A program made the translations under genes and the position numbers. DNA of 64,000 nt from 20CM-2-55-15 sp963738025 (GTDB lineage Bacteria > Acidobacteriota > Terriglobia > 20CM-2-55-15), in contig CAVTWA010000006.1 of the NCBI GenBank assembly GCA_963738025.1, positions 1 through 64,000 of the forward strand, read 5' to 3'. The notes under the pieces were generated by a model. The model worked only from the letters and a program-made list of their open reading frames with translations, was not told the origin of the DNA and did no database searches. This document shows, in pieces, positions 50,190-58,828 of the stretch (position 1 is the first letter of the stretch; the number at the start of each line of letters is the position of its first letter).

Positions 50190-50400
50190 CCATGAGTGTC
50201 CAAAATAGATCGGACAAAACGGCCGAGGGCTTGTGTGGTAAAGAATTTGAACCTGGCTTGTGCGGACTACGCACGCGTTTGCAATGAGTCCCCGCCTGAC
50301 TCAGGCGGGGAGTTGCCGTCCCAGCACATCGCTGGGCGGATCTTGTCCAGCAACCGTGCCATTTTGGACAGTTCTGGTCATAGACCGCGCCTGCAGCACA
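50190..50400. repeat. Composite dispersed repeat, copy 6
   Basis: Variant central palindrome with half-site AGTCCCCGCCTGA (50288), preceded by AGTGTCCAAAATAGATCGGA (50198) and followed by the end block TTCTGGTCATAGACCGCGCC (50372). The inner block GTAAAGAATTTGAACCTGG is eroded. It lies between the STN-like gene and tryptophanase. Confidence 0.75.
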
Positions 50401-50433
50401 ACCTCCAACCGAACTTGCTAGAATCGAAGCAGG

Positions 50434-51807
50434 ATGAAAACCATTATCGAGCCATTCAAAATAAAGATGGTCGAGCCCATAAAGCTGACCACAGGAGAAG
50501 AACGCGAAACGGCGCTTGGCCGTGCGCACTACAACGTCTTCCAGATCCCGGCCGAAGACGTCATCATCGACCTGCTCACCGACAGCGGCACAGCCGCCAT
50601 GAGCAGTGAACAGTGGGCCGGCATGATTCGAGGCGACGAATCCTATGCCGGTGCGCGAAGCTGGTACCGCTTTGAGAGTGTCCTCCGTGCATTGACGGGA
50701 ATGCCGCATATCTTACCGACGCATCAGGGCCGGGCAAGCGAAAGAATTCTCTTCGAACTCATCGGTGGGGCTGGAAACTTCATTCCGAGCAACAATCACT
50801 TCGATACCACGCGTGGCAACATCGAACACTCCGGAGCGACAGCCGTCGACCTGGTGATCGACGAAGGTTTCAACCCGAGGAGCCGGCATCCGTTCAAAGG
50901 CAATCTCGATACTGCCAAGCTCGAGCACCTGATCGAGAAACACGGCGCGGCGCGCATTCCGGTCTGCATGTTGACGGTAACGAACAACAGCGGCGGAGGC
51001 CAGCCGGTAAGTCTCGCCAACATCCGTGAAGTGAGCGCCCTCTGCCATCGCCACGGTATTCCGCTCTTTCTTGACGCCTGCCGTTTTGCCGAAAACGCCT
51101 ACCTGATCAAAAGTCGTGAACCCGGTCAGCAGCATCGCAGCGTCCGCGATATTGCGCGCGAAATGTTCGATCTTGCCGATGGCGCTACGATCAGCGCCAA
51201 GAAAGACGGCCTCGTCAATATCGGCGGCGTCCTTTTAATGCGCGACGACACGCTTGCAAAACGCGCCGACAGTCTGCTGATTCTTACCGAGGGTTTCGTC
51301 ACGTATGGGGGGCTGGCGGGCCGCGATCTCGAAGCAATGGCCCAGGGGTTTACCGAAGTTCTGGATGAACACTATTTGAAATACCGCCTACGCAGCGTCG
51401 AATATCTGGGTGAGCGCCTGCTCGCCGCCGGCATTCAGATCGTTGAACCGCCGGGTGGTCATGCCGTCTATATTGATGCCGTCTCGTTCTGCCCGCACAT
51501 CCCGCCAGAACAATTTCCCGGCCAGGCGCTGGTCTGTGCTCTCTATAAGCACGCCGGCATTCGATCCGTCGAGATCGGAAGCGTCATGTTCGGCCGAGTC
51601 GATCCGGATACCGGAGAATCCTCGAGACCGCCGCTCGAACTTGTGCGGCTCGCCATCCCGCGCAGGGTTTACACACAGAGTCACATCGACTACGTCGTGG
51701 AGGCCGTGTGTGAGGTGTTCGAGTATCGCGAGAAACTTCGCGGTCTCCGGATCACTGAAGCGCCCGCTGCCCTTCGCCACTTCACGGCGAAATTTGAGCA
51801 ACTGTAG
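50434..51807 (+). CDS. tnaA: Tryptophanase (tryptophan indole-lyase)
   Basis: PLP enzyme cleaving tryptophan to indole, pyruvate and ammonia. 457 residues of the beta-eliminating lyase family. The PLP lysine is K257 in TISAKKDGLVN; the family blocks EDVIIDLLTDSGTAAMSSEQ, THQGRASE and GQPVSLANIREV are intact. Two diagnostic spots favour tryptophanase over tyrosine phenol-lyase: GIRSVEIGSVMFGR has Val-Glu-Ile, where the tyrosine enzyme has Met-Glu-Arg, and the C-terminus LRHFTAKFEQL has His, where the tyrosine enzyme has Phe. GGLAGRDLEAMAQG is closer to the tyrosine enzyme, so the call is not absolute. There is no tnaC-like leader or permease nearby. Confidence 0.85.
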   Translation: MKTIIEPFKIKMVEPIKLTTGEERETALGRAHYNVFQIPAEDVIIDLLTDSGTAAMSSEQWAGMIRGDESYAGARSWYRFESVLRALTGMPHILPTHQGRASERILFELIGGAGNFIPSNNHFDTTRGNIEHSGATAVDLVIDEGFNPRSRHPFKGNLDTAKLEHLIEKHGAARIPVCMLTVTNNSGGGQPVSLANIREVSALCHRHGIPLFLDACRFAENAYLIKSREPGQQHRSVRDIAREMFDLADGATISAKKDGLVNIGGVLLMRDDTLAKRADSLLILTEGFVTYGGLAGRDLEAMAQGFTEVLDEHYLKYRLRSVEYLGERLLAAGIQIVEPPGGHAVYIDAVSFCPHIPPEQFPGQALVCALYKHAGIRSVEIGSVMFGRVDPDTGESSRPPLELVRLAIPRRVYTQSHIDYVVEAVCEVFEYREKLRGLRITEAPAALRHFTAKFEQL

Positions 51808-51808
51808 C

Positions 51809-51904
51809 CTGAATTTCTCACGAGTCCCCAACGAGTTGATAAGCCACGGATTGAACGGATTTAACGGATTCAATCCGTTTAATCCGTTCAATCCGTGGCT
51901 TATC
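51809..51904. repeat. Repeat unit leading into a near-perfect 33-bp palindrome
   Basis: Starts CCTGAATTTCTCACGAGT like the unit at 16659. Arms 51838-51870 and 51872-51904 (starting GATAAGCCACGGATTGAACG) match with a two-base mismatch. The palindrome sits between convergent genes, where it could also stop transcription, but it has no T-tract. Confidence 0.8.
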
Positions 51905-51930
51905 CGAATCCCACCTCGGCCTGTGAGAGC

Positions 51931-53595
51931 TCACGGCACGCGGGTCTTCATCTGGAAGGGTGTGCTTTTCACGATCCCAAGAATGATCGACGACCAGCGA
52001 TAGTCATTCGCCGACGCCTCGCGGACGATCGCGCGGACCGACGGCATCTCGTAACCGTATACAGACCAGGTGCGCGCCTGTCGTTCCAGGGCATATCCCA
52101 TGAGCTTTTGCGCAATGTTGGAATAGTAGGCATCGCGATATTTCAGCAAACCGGCGCGCAGTTCCGCCGGTCCGTTGAAAGTCGTGCCATCGACGAACGC
52201 CCCTGAACTATCGATCGGCGCGCCGCCGTCCGTGCTTCGCCATTGCCCGGTGAAATTGAAATTCTCGAGGGCTATCCCGATCGGTTCGAATGTCGCGTGG
52301 CAGTTGGCGCAGGCAGGATTGGTGCGATGCTCTTCCATGCGTGAGCGCATCGGCCGGTTGTCATCGGCCTTCACCGGTGGAACATTGGGGGGCGGGTCCG
52401 GAGCAGCAACGCCAAGAAACATCCGCAGAATCATATTTCCGCGCTCGACCGGCGACGTGCGGGTGGCCTGCGAACTGATGGTCAGGAAGCTTCCCTGTCC
52501 CAGGATCCCCGCCCGCCGGTTATCAGTGAAGGTGATCCGCTGAAATTCACTTCCGGAAACGCCCGGTATTCCGTAGTGACGGGCAAGCTGTTCGTTTACG
52601 AATGAGTAGTTCGCCGTCCATAGATCGAGAGCGTTGTGATCCTCGCGGATCTGGGTTTGCAGGAACAATCGCGTTTCGTTGGCGAGCGCACGGCGCAGGC
52701 TGTCGTCCACGCTCTGCGCCTTTTCGAGAGAATCCCATAGAACCCACCTCTCAAAGAAGCCCGTCACAAGAGCATTTGCTTTGGCATCGCGCAGCATCCG
52801 GCGGATTTGCTGCTCGAGGACTGCAGGATTGCGGAGCGTACCTCTCTGGACGGCGTCCAGAAGGGCGGCGTCGGGCATAGCGTTCCAGATGAATTTCGCC
52901 ATGCGGGATGCGAGATCGGCGTCAGAGACACGGTCCGCAGCATTCAATGACGTATTCACAGGGTAAGACTGATCGAGAGCCAGCTCCAGCGTGGCGATCG
53001 CGGATTGATACACCGCCTCATCCGGCCGGCGGGCGCCCAGCGCAGGATCCCGGCGCGCGCGAAGGCGCAGCAACACTTTCTCCCAGACGGCAGTGTTCTC
53101 GCTCACATTCGTCGTGTTGAGACTATCGAGCGCCAGGCCAGCAGCCCTTCGGTTCTGGCTGTGACACGCGGTGCAATACATTTCGAAAAGCGGATCGAAA
53201 ACAGCCGAAACATCCGTGCGTCCAGCTCTGGTTGAATTCGTCCGGACGCTCTGGGATGGCGCACGCTTCAGAGCGGCAAGACGGGATTGTGCTAGAGCCA
53301 CTTCTTCCCGCTGCTCGGGGTATGTCCTCATGATTTCCGTATAAAGCTCCGACGCAGCCGGTTGACCCAGCTTTTCATAAGAACCGGCTGCGCGAATTAA
53401 AGCTCGTGCGGCAAGCCCGCGATCACTATCTGCTTCTCTGGCAGCCTGCCGGTACAGTTGAATCGCTTCCGGAAGATTTCCAGCAGCCTGTTCCTGAACG
53501 AGAGCTCGCTGATATAACTCGAGCGCAGTCTCGAGTCCCGCGGCCCGCGCCGCTAGAGAAATGACCATGATCAAAGGCAGGATCGCTCTTGTCAT
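51931..53595 (-). CDS. Exported DUF1592/DUF1588/DUF1585-type c-type cytochrome with TPR-like N-terminus
   Basis: 554 residues. A short signal peptide (LPLIMVISLAARAAG) precedes TPR-like helices (about 20-110: YQRALVQEQAAGNLPEAIQL, RALIRAAGSYEKLGQPAASE). The planctomycete-type core follows: heme motif CTACH in FEMYCTACHSQ, the DUF1592 region LASRMAKFIWNAMPDAALLD, and DUF1588 with TRTSPVERGNMILRMFLGVA plus a second CxxCH in NPACANCHATFEPIGIALEN. The DUF1585 C-terminus ends EASANDYRWSSIILGIVKS. Two heme sites suggest electron transfer in the periplasm. The family is usually paired with a DUF1552 protein, which is missing here. Function is unknown. Confidence 0.87.
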   Translation of the reverse strand: MTRAILPLIMVISLAARAAGLETALELYQRALVQEQAAGNLPEAIQLYRQAAREADSDRGLAARALIRAAGSYEKLGQPAASELYTEIMRTYPEQREEVALAQSRLAALKRAPSQSVRTNSTRAGRTDVSAVFDPLFEMYCTACHSQNRRAAGLALDSLNTTNVSENTAVWEKVLLRLRARRDPALGARRPDEAVYQSAIATLELALDQSYPVNTSLNAADRVSDADLASRMAKFIWNAMPDAALLDAVQRGTLRNPAVLEQQIRRMLRDAKANALVTGFFERWVLWDSLEKAQSVDDSLRRALANETRLFLQTQIREDHNALDLWTANYSFVNEQLARHYGIPGVSGSEFQRITFTDNRRAGILGQGSFLTISSQATRTSPVERGNMILRMFLGVAAPDPPPNVPPVKADDNRPMRSRMEEHRTNPACANCHATFEPIGIALENFNFTGQWRSTDGGAPIDSSGAFVDGTTFNGPAELRAGLLKYRDAYYSNIAQKLMGYALERQARTWSVYGYEMPSVRAIVREASANDYRWSSIILGIVKSTPFQMKTRVP

Positions 53596-53691
53596 CTAAG
53601 CCTCCCTGTTAAGGAGGGACAGTAACGCGCGGATATCTCGCGAGTCGTCATGACGAGGTCGGAGCGATGCACATTTTGTGTAAAAGTCTTG

Positions 53692-54384
53692 TCATGAATT
53701 TGCATTGTGGACGAATTTGTATCCGACGCCATGAACAGTCCGGAGGTGAACGGGGTGCGCGGGGTCGGGTTCGAGCTTGGCACGAAGTCCAGCAACGTGG
53801 TTGTCGACGGTCCGGCTGACGGGGTATGACTCGTACCCCCATACTTCGTTCAACAATTCCTCCCGGGTCACGACTTCGCCCGCACGCGCCACCAGGAGTC
53901 GCAGCGTTGCGAATTCCTTGCGCGTCATTCCCACCGACTTTCCCCGCCGCCTGGCCACGTAGCGGCGAAAATCCACTTCCACATCGCCAAATTTCAATTC
54001 ATCGGGAAGCTCTGCCGCAGCGTGTGTTCGACGCAACAGGGCCCGGACGCGCGCCATCAGTTCCCGCAAAGAAAATGGCTTCGTCACATAGTCATCAGCG
54101 CCCAGGTCAAGTCCGATCACGCGATCGGATTCCTCGCTGCGCGCGGTCAGCATCAGTATCGGGGTCTGCACGCCCTCGGCTCGAAGTTTCCGGCACAATT
54201 CCAACCCGCTCATGCGCGGCAGCATAAGGTCGAGAATGATCAAGTCCGGCTTTTGACTTCGTTGCAGGCCGTAACCTGTTTCGCCGTTGTTGGCGCTGAA
54301 TACTTCGTAGCCTTCGTGACCCAGATTATCGGCAAGACCCCGAAGGATTGCCGCATCGTCTTCGATGACGAGAACCTTACTCAT
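53692..54384 (-). CDS. OmpR-family response regulator
   Basis: 230 residues from ATG 54384. Receiver domain: acidic pair at 9-10 (VIEDD), phosphoacceptor D52 in LIILDLMLPRMSG, T80 and K102 in VTKPFSLRELM. The C-terminal winged helix (about 130-228) has MTRKEFATLRLLVARAGEVV, EVWGYESYPVSRTVDNHVAG and ending RTVHGVGYKFVHNA. The start overlaps the stop of the histidine kinase gene by four bases (ATGA), so the two are coupled in one operon. The phosphorylation site is intact. Since the partner kinase shows a frameshift, the regulator may depend on other phosphate donors if that lesion is real. Targets unknown. Confidence 0.94.
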   Translation of the reverse strand: MSKVLVIEDDAAILRGLADNLGHEGYEVFSANNGETGYGLQRSQKPDLIILDLMLPRMSGLELCRKLRAEGVQTPILMLTARSEESDRVIGLDLGADDYVTKPFSLRELMARVRALLRRTHAAAELPDELKFGDVEVDFRRYVARRRGKSVGMTRKEFATLRLLVARAGEVVTREELLNEVWGYESYPVSRTVDNHVAGLRAKLEPDPAHPVHLRTVHGVGYKFVHNANS

Positions 54385-56265
54385 ACTTGCCCGTCCGCCG
54401 CCTTCAACGGCAAATAAATGGAAAATGTGCTCCCCGCGCCTGGTTCGCTTTTCACCTGGAGGTGTCCGCCGTGAGCGTTCACGATGTGCGTGACCAGTGT
54501 CAGCCCAAGCCCGGTGCCGGCGACGCGATCCGAAAGTGCAGACCTCACTCGATAGAACTTCTCGAATATTCTGGGCTGATCTTCGGCAGAGATACCGATT
54601 CCGCGGTCGATCACGCGGATGACCGCTTGTCCCTCCCACTGCAGGAGCAATAAATCAATCTGGCGCTCATCACCCGAGTATTTCATCGCATTCGCCAGAA
54701 GATTCAGGATCGCCTGTTGCAGCGCGTCCGCGTCGGCCACAACGGCAGGAAGACCCTCGTCGATTGCGACATTCAGAGCGAAGCCATTCTGTGTCAGCGG
54801 GTACTGCATTGCCTGAGCTGCCGCCCGTACGACATCGGGGAGTGAAACACATTCCATTCGATAAATCTTTTTCCCCTGCTCGATCCTGGAAAAATCGAGC
54901 ACGTTGTCGACGAGCCGCGAAAGACGCTCGCTCTCATTGACGACGGTCTGGAGATATTCCGCGCGCGTCTGCTCGTCTCCCGCTCTTCCCATCGCCAGGG
55001 TTTCTGCGAACATGCGAATCGCCGTCAGCGGTGTCTTGAGTTCGTGAGAAACACTGGCCACAAAATGGGATCTCATTTCTGCAACTTCGATTTCCCGGCT
55101 GACGTCACGCAGCAGGAGATACGCAGCCAGCATCGTAATCCCGAGGATTAATCCAATGCCGGCGGGATATAGAAGACGCGGTACGGCGGTCACGGCCGCG
55201 AAGCGTCCGGCCGGCCATTCCACATCGAGATCGACGAAGCCCTCTCCCAGCGGCATTGATGACTCCGAGGTTGCGACAAGAAGTGTTACGCCCGGAGGCG
55301 CAATCTTTTTAGACGATACAGCCAGGACGACCGGCGGCGTAAACGATGCTGTCGATGTCACGGTGATCAGCCATGGTTCGTCGCCGTATGCGAGCCAGAC
55401 GGATTTTCCGGGGCTTGCGTGAAATGGGAAATCGATCCGGCCGAGCCGGCTCAGATCGTTCGCCAGCGCCATCATCTGGCCGGCATTATGGACCTGCAAC
55501 GAGAGTGCGTCGCGCGCTTGTCCCGCGTCTGCAGCCTGAGCGTCAGCCAACAACGAACGCATGAGGTACGCCTGTACCGGGGGCAACCAGAGCCCGGAAC
55601 GTGCTTTCCTGATGACGTATCCATGGGAGGCCGCGGAATCGAGACCGGCTGAAATCAACCGCTCCGCTGCATACAGGCCGAACGCCATGCCATCCGCGTC
55701 ATTCACGGCATCGCAATCCTGCAGCATCGAGCTGTACAGACTCGTTGCTTCGGCTTTTCTTTCTGCCTTCAGCAGAACGCGGGCTTCCGATAACATCGCG
55801 GCACATCGATCCACGAGACTGCGCGCCGCAATCCGGGCCTGGCTGTAAGCCTCGATGGCGCCGGAAGGATCGTTCCCAAGGAATTCCCGCGCCTCACCTT
55901 CTTTTCTATATTGCTCGATGCCGGATGATGAGGTTGTAGAGCGAGGAGCAGACTCCCAGGGCAGTATCAAGCGATTCTGAACCAAGAGGAGCCACAAACA
56001 CGACCGGGGAGTCTGCCACACTGGATTCGCTGTCCCGCGGCGCCGCCGATAACCGGTTCAGCTCCTGGAGTTTAATCGCCTCGAGGCGAGCGGCGAGTTC
56101 CCGCCGCAGCTGATCCAGCGCATCGCGACGCTGATCCGCCACTCTCTTTTCCGCAAGCTCGGCATCCTGTCGAGCCAGCCGGCTTGCCAGCGTGATGAGC
56201 ACTGCGGTGGGGATGAGTATTGCGGCAAGAAACAGAAAAATCTGACGCTTGCGTCTCGTGTCCAT
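54381..56265 (-). pseudogene. Membrane sensor histidine kinase with one apparent frameshift
   Basis: The N-terminal 115 residues (56265 to about 55920: a membrane helix FLFLAAILIPTAVLITLA, then a charged helical domain ending SLYNLIIRH) are in one frame. From GIEQYRKEGEAREFL on, the rest is in another. One indel near 55915 joins them. The second part has a helical-repeat sensor region, a second membrane helix (GIGLILGITMLAAYLLL), HisKA with ASVSHELKTPLTAI, N-box NLLANAMKYS, DRGIGISAEDQ and GTGLGLTLV. The kinase is otherwise intact, so sequencing error is quite possible. It is coupled to the response regulator by an ATGA overlap. Extracytoplasmic sensing is inferred from the two helices. Confidence 0.8.
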
Positions 56266-56324
56266 GCGCTGCACGGCAGCATTCTAGACCGCCAGGCGAG
56301 TGGAGGTTGTCATGAAAATGTCAG

Positions 56325-56513
56325 GCGCGGGATTGGTCATAGACGCAGAGCTGTCCAAGACAGAGACGGATCAGCGGTGCGAGTGTCTCGTAGTCCCCGC
56401 CTGAGTCAGGCGGGGACTGGTCCACAGGTAAACCAGGTTTACATCGCATCCACTACATTCAAAACCTTTACAGGCGCCACCTTGCGGCTTCCCGTCCATT
56501 CTGTCTGCAATTC
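56325..56513. repeat. Composite dispersed repeat, copy 7
   Basis: GGTCATAGACGCAGAGCTGT (56335), GTCCAAGACAGAGACGGATC (56354), variant palindrome with half-site AGTCCCCGCCTGA (56392), block TTTACATCGCATCCACTACA (56438) and CCCGTCCATTCTGTCTG end (56490). It lies downstream of the DUF1003 gene and upstream of the kinase. Confidence 0.82.
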
Positions 56514-57365
56514 TCACCGGACGCTCCTCGGCCCTTCGAAGTTCTCACGCAATTTTTCCTCGATATCACCCAGCTTTTCGCCCAATAGGTTGAGTTTGCT
56601 GGCAAGGCCCTGGATTTCCGCGTGAGCCCGCCGATTAACGTCGAAGTCGAGTTCACTGCGAAGACGGTCTTTTTTGTCCTGGCGGTTCTGACTCATCATG
56701 ATGACGGGCGCCTGGATAGCAGCCAGCATGGATAAAAACAAATTCAGAAGAATAAAGGGATAGGGATCCCAGGCGTGACTTCCGAGGTTCGTATTGATCA
56801 TGGCGTAGGTAATCAGGACGACGCCGAAACTTACAATAAACGTCCACGAACCGCCGAAAGAGGCCACGGAGTCCGCCACGCGATCGCCAAGAGTCGCCTC
56901 CCCTTCGATCATTTCGTTCGGGTTGCGATTGGCGCGGATGCGCACAAGTTGCTGGGCGCCCTGAAACTGGCGTCCTAACACGGCCATCATGTCGAGACCC
57001 GCATCGGGTTTTCGATGCAGCAATACGCCGATGTCGTTGCGGTCAACCTCGATGCAACTCGTATCGTCGAGTGCAACCGCTTCCGTCTGATGCGGTGTCT
57101 GCGCGAGCATCGACGCGAACCCGAAGAACTCGCCTTCACCGGGCTGGTCCACCACAACTTCCTGGTTGTCTTCATCAATTGTCGTCACTCGAACAGCACC
57201 CGACACAACGACATATGCGCGCGATGCCATTTCACCAATCTTATAAACGCGCTGACGGGGCGCGAAGGTCTTGAGCTCGACTTGAGCTGCGAGAACCGAC
57301 AGTTCGTCATCATCCAGTAAGCCGAACAGCGGAACTGTTTTTAAGACCGATATGTCACATGGCAT
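56514..57365 (-). CDS. Cyclic-nucleotide-binding domain fused to DUF1003 membrane domain
   Basis: 283 residues. Positions 5-125 are a CRP-like cNMP-binding barrel (VPLFGLLDDDELSVLAAQVE, GEGEFFGFASMLAQTPHQTE). The phosphate-binding cassette has GEFFGFASML where true cAMP binders have GExxGExALL-x-xxxRxA, so nucleotide binding is uncertain. DUF1003 follows (ERVAD-like GDRVADSVASFGGSWTFIVS and WDPYPFILLNLFLSMLAAIQ), with two membrane helices, then a cytoplasmic coiled coil (HAEIQGLASKLNLLGEKLGD). No DNA-binding domain is present. It probably regulates a membrane process in answer to a ligand; the target is unknown. Start ATG 57365 with GGAGGAAGACAC ahead. Confidence 0.88.
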   Translation of the reverse strand: MPCDISVLKTVPLFGLLDDDELSVLAAQVELKTFAPRQRVYKIGEMASRAYVVVSGAVRVTTIDEDNQEVVVDQPGEGEFFGFASMLAQTPHQTEAVALDDTSCIEVDRNDIGVLLHRKPDAGLDMMAVLGRQFQGAQQLVRIRANRNPNEMIEGEATLGDRVADSVASFGGSWTFIVSFGVVLITYAMINTNLGSHAWDPYPFILLNLFLSMLAAIQAPVIMMSQNRQDKKDRLRSELDFDVNRRAHAEIQGLASKLNLLGEKLGDIEEKLRENFEGPRSVR

Positions 57366-57462
57366 GTGTCTTCCTCCTGCAACTGTAAGAACGGATCTTT
57401 ACTCTCCCAACGTTGGTGACAGATGATAAGTGTGCGCGAGCGCTTTTTATATTGGAAATGAC

Positions 57463-58690
57463 ATGAATCGCATCGAAGCCAGACGACTGATTCCCGGCCG
57501 GGGCCAACCCATCGAGCACGCCTGCGTCATCATGGACAAGGGCAAAATTGTATATGCCGGGCCGACGGCAGGCGCCCCTTCCACACCTGAGGCGGCTGTA
57601 ACTGAAGCGAACATCGTGATGCCGGGGCTCTGGGACTGTCATGCCCATCTTTTTGGCATCGTTCGACCCGACATCGCTGCGCTGGTCACCGAACCTGTCG
57701 CCGTTGCCGCGGCGCGAGCCGTGAAAGACGCGGAACGGGCGCTGCAGGCTGGTATCACCAGCATTCGCGAAGTCGGAGGCCTCGGAATCTATTTAGCCAG
57801 AGTCATCGCCGAGGGAACCATTGCCGGTCCGAACATCTATGCCGCCGGAGCTATCCTGAGCATGACCGGCGGGCATGCGGACATACATGCCTTCCCTTTG
57901 GATGCCCTTCATGCGGCAGAAGGCGCATCATCTCTTCTCGCGCTGTGCGATGGCATACCTTCGTGTCTGAATCAGGTGCGACGTCAGCTTCGGCTCGGGG
58001 CGAGACTGATCAAGATCTGCGCTTCCGGCGGAGTCCTGAGCGAAGTTGACCATCCCATCCACCAGCAGTTCAGCGACGAGGAAATGCGCGCGATCGTCGA
58101 AGAGGCTGCCCGGGCCGAGCGCATTGTCGCGGCACACTGTCACGGCAAGCCCGGCATTATGGCCGCGCTGCGAACCGGCGTTGCCACGATCGAGCACGGT
58201 TCTTATCTGGACGAGGAAGCCGCCGACCTGATGGTCCAACGCGGTGCGATGCTGGTTCCTACCCGCTTCCTCGCGGAACAGTTGCTTGCGATGAAAAGTT
58301 CGATGCCCGATTACGCTTTCCGTAAACTTGCCGCACATCAGCGATCGCCATGCCGAGGCAATGCGGATTGCGATCCGGCATGGGGTAAAGATAGCGATGG
58401 GCTCGGACATCTTTATCAGTGGTCCGGCAATGTGGGGTAAGAACGGCCTGGAGGCTTTGCATCTTGTGAAGGCCGGAATGACGCCGCTGCAGGCCATCGA
58501 AGCGGCGACCGCCAACGGACCGGCGACGCTCGGCCCTCAGGCTCCGCTGTCCGGCATCCTCGCAGCTGGCTATGACGCGGACGTGATTGCACTCGACGTG
58601 GATCCCCTCGACGATATATCCGCCCTGGGAAATGCCGACAGAATCGTCGCAGTGTGGAAGAGTGGAATCGCGGTGAAGGCGCGCATTTGA
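57463..58690 (+). pseudogene. Amidohydrolase (imidazolonepropionase/prolidase-like), one frameshift
   Basis: ATG 57463 starts MNRIEARRLIPGRGQPIEHA. The metal motifs are in order: HxH in LWDCHAHLFG, the probable carboxylated Lys in LIKICASGGVLSE, His in AAHCHGKPG, His in IEHGSYLDEEAA, and, after a one-base shift near 58330, the final Asp in KIAMGSDIFIS. The second part runs on as GLEALHLVKAGMTPLQAIEA to the stop at 58690. Apart from the single indel every ligand is present and the length (about 408 residues) is normal, so this could be a sequencing error in a working gene. Substrate unknown; relatives cleave Xaa-Pro or Xaa-Arg dipeptides or open imidazolone rings. Confidence 0.8.
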
Positions 58691-58694
58691 GAGG

Positions 58695-58822
58695 TGACCA
58701 ACGTGTCCAAGACAGAATGGACAGTAAAGATTTTGAATGTAGTGGATACGATGTAAACCTGGTTTCTGGCTGTAACACTGATGGGCCAGTCCCCGCCTAA
58801 GTTAGGCGGGGACTGTGCTCAC
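58695..58822. repeat. Composite dispersed repeat, copy 8
   Basis: GTGTCCAAGACAGAATGGAC (58709), TTTTGAATGTAGTGGATACG (58733), TGTAAACCTGGTTTCTGGCT (58753) and the GC-rich palindrome (58791). The far end block is missing because the copy runs up to the 3' end of the alcohol dehydrogenase gene. Confidence 0.82.
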
Positions 58823-58828
58823 CGTTAT

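Noticed and set aside
24103..58822. CRISPR array or integron interpretation of the GC-rich palindromes
   Set aside because: Copies are 2 to 9 kb apart, not regularly spaced, have no uniform spacers, and no cas or integron integrase genes are present.
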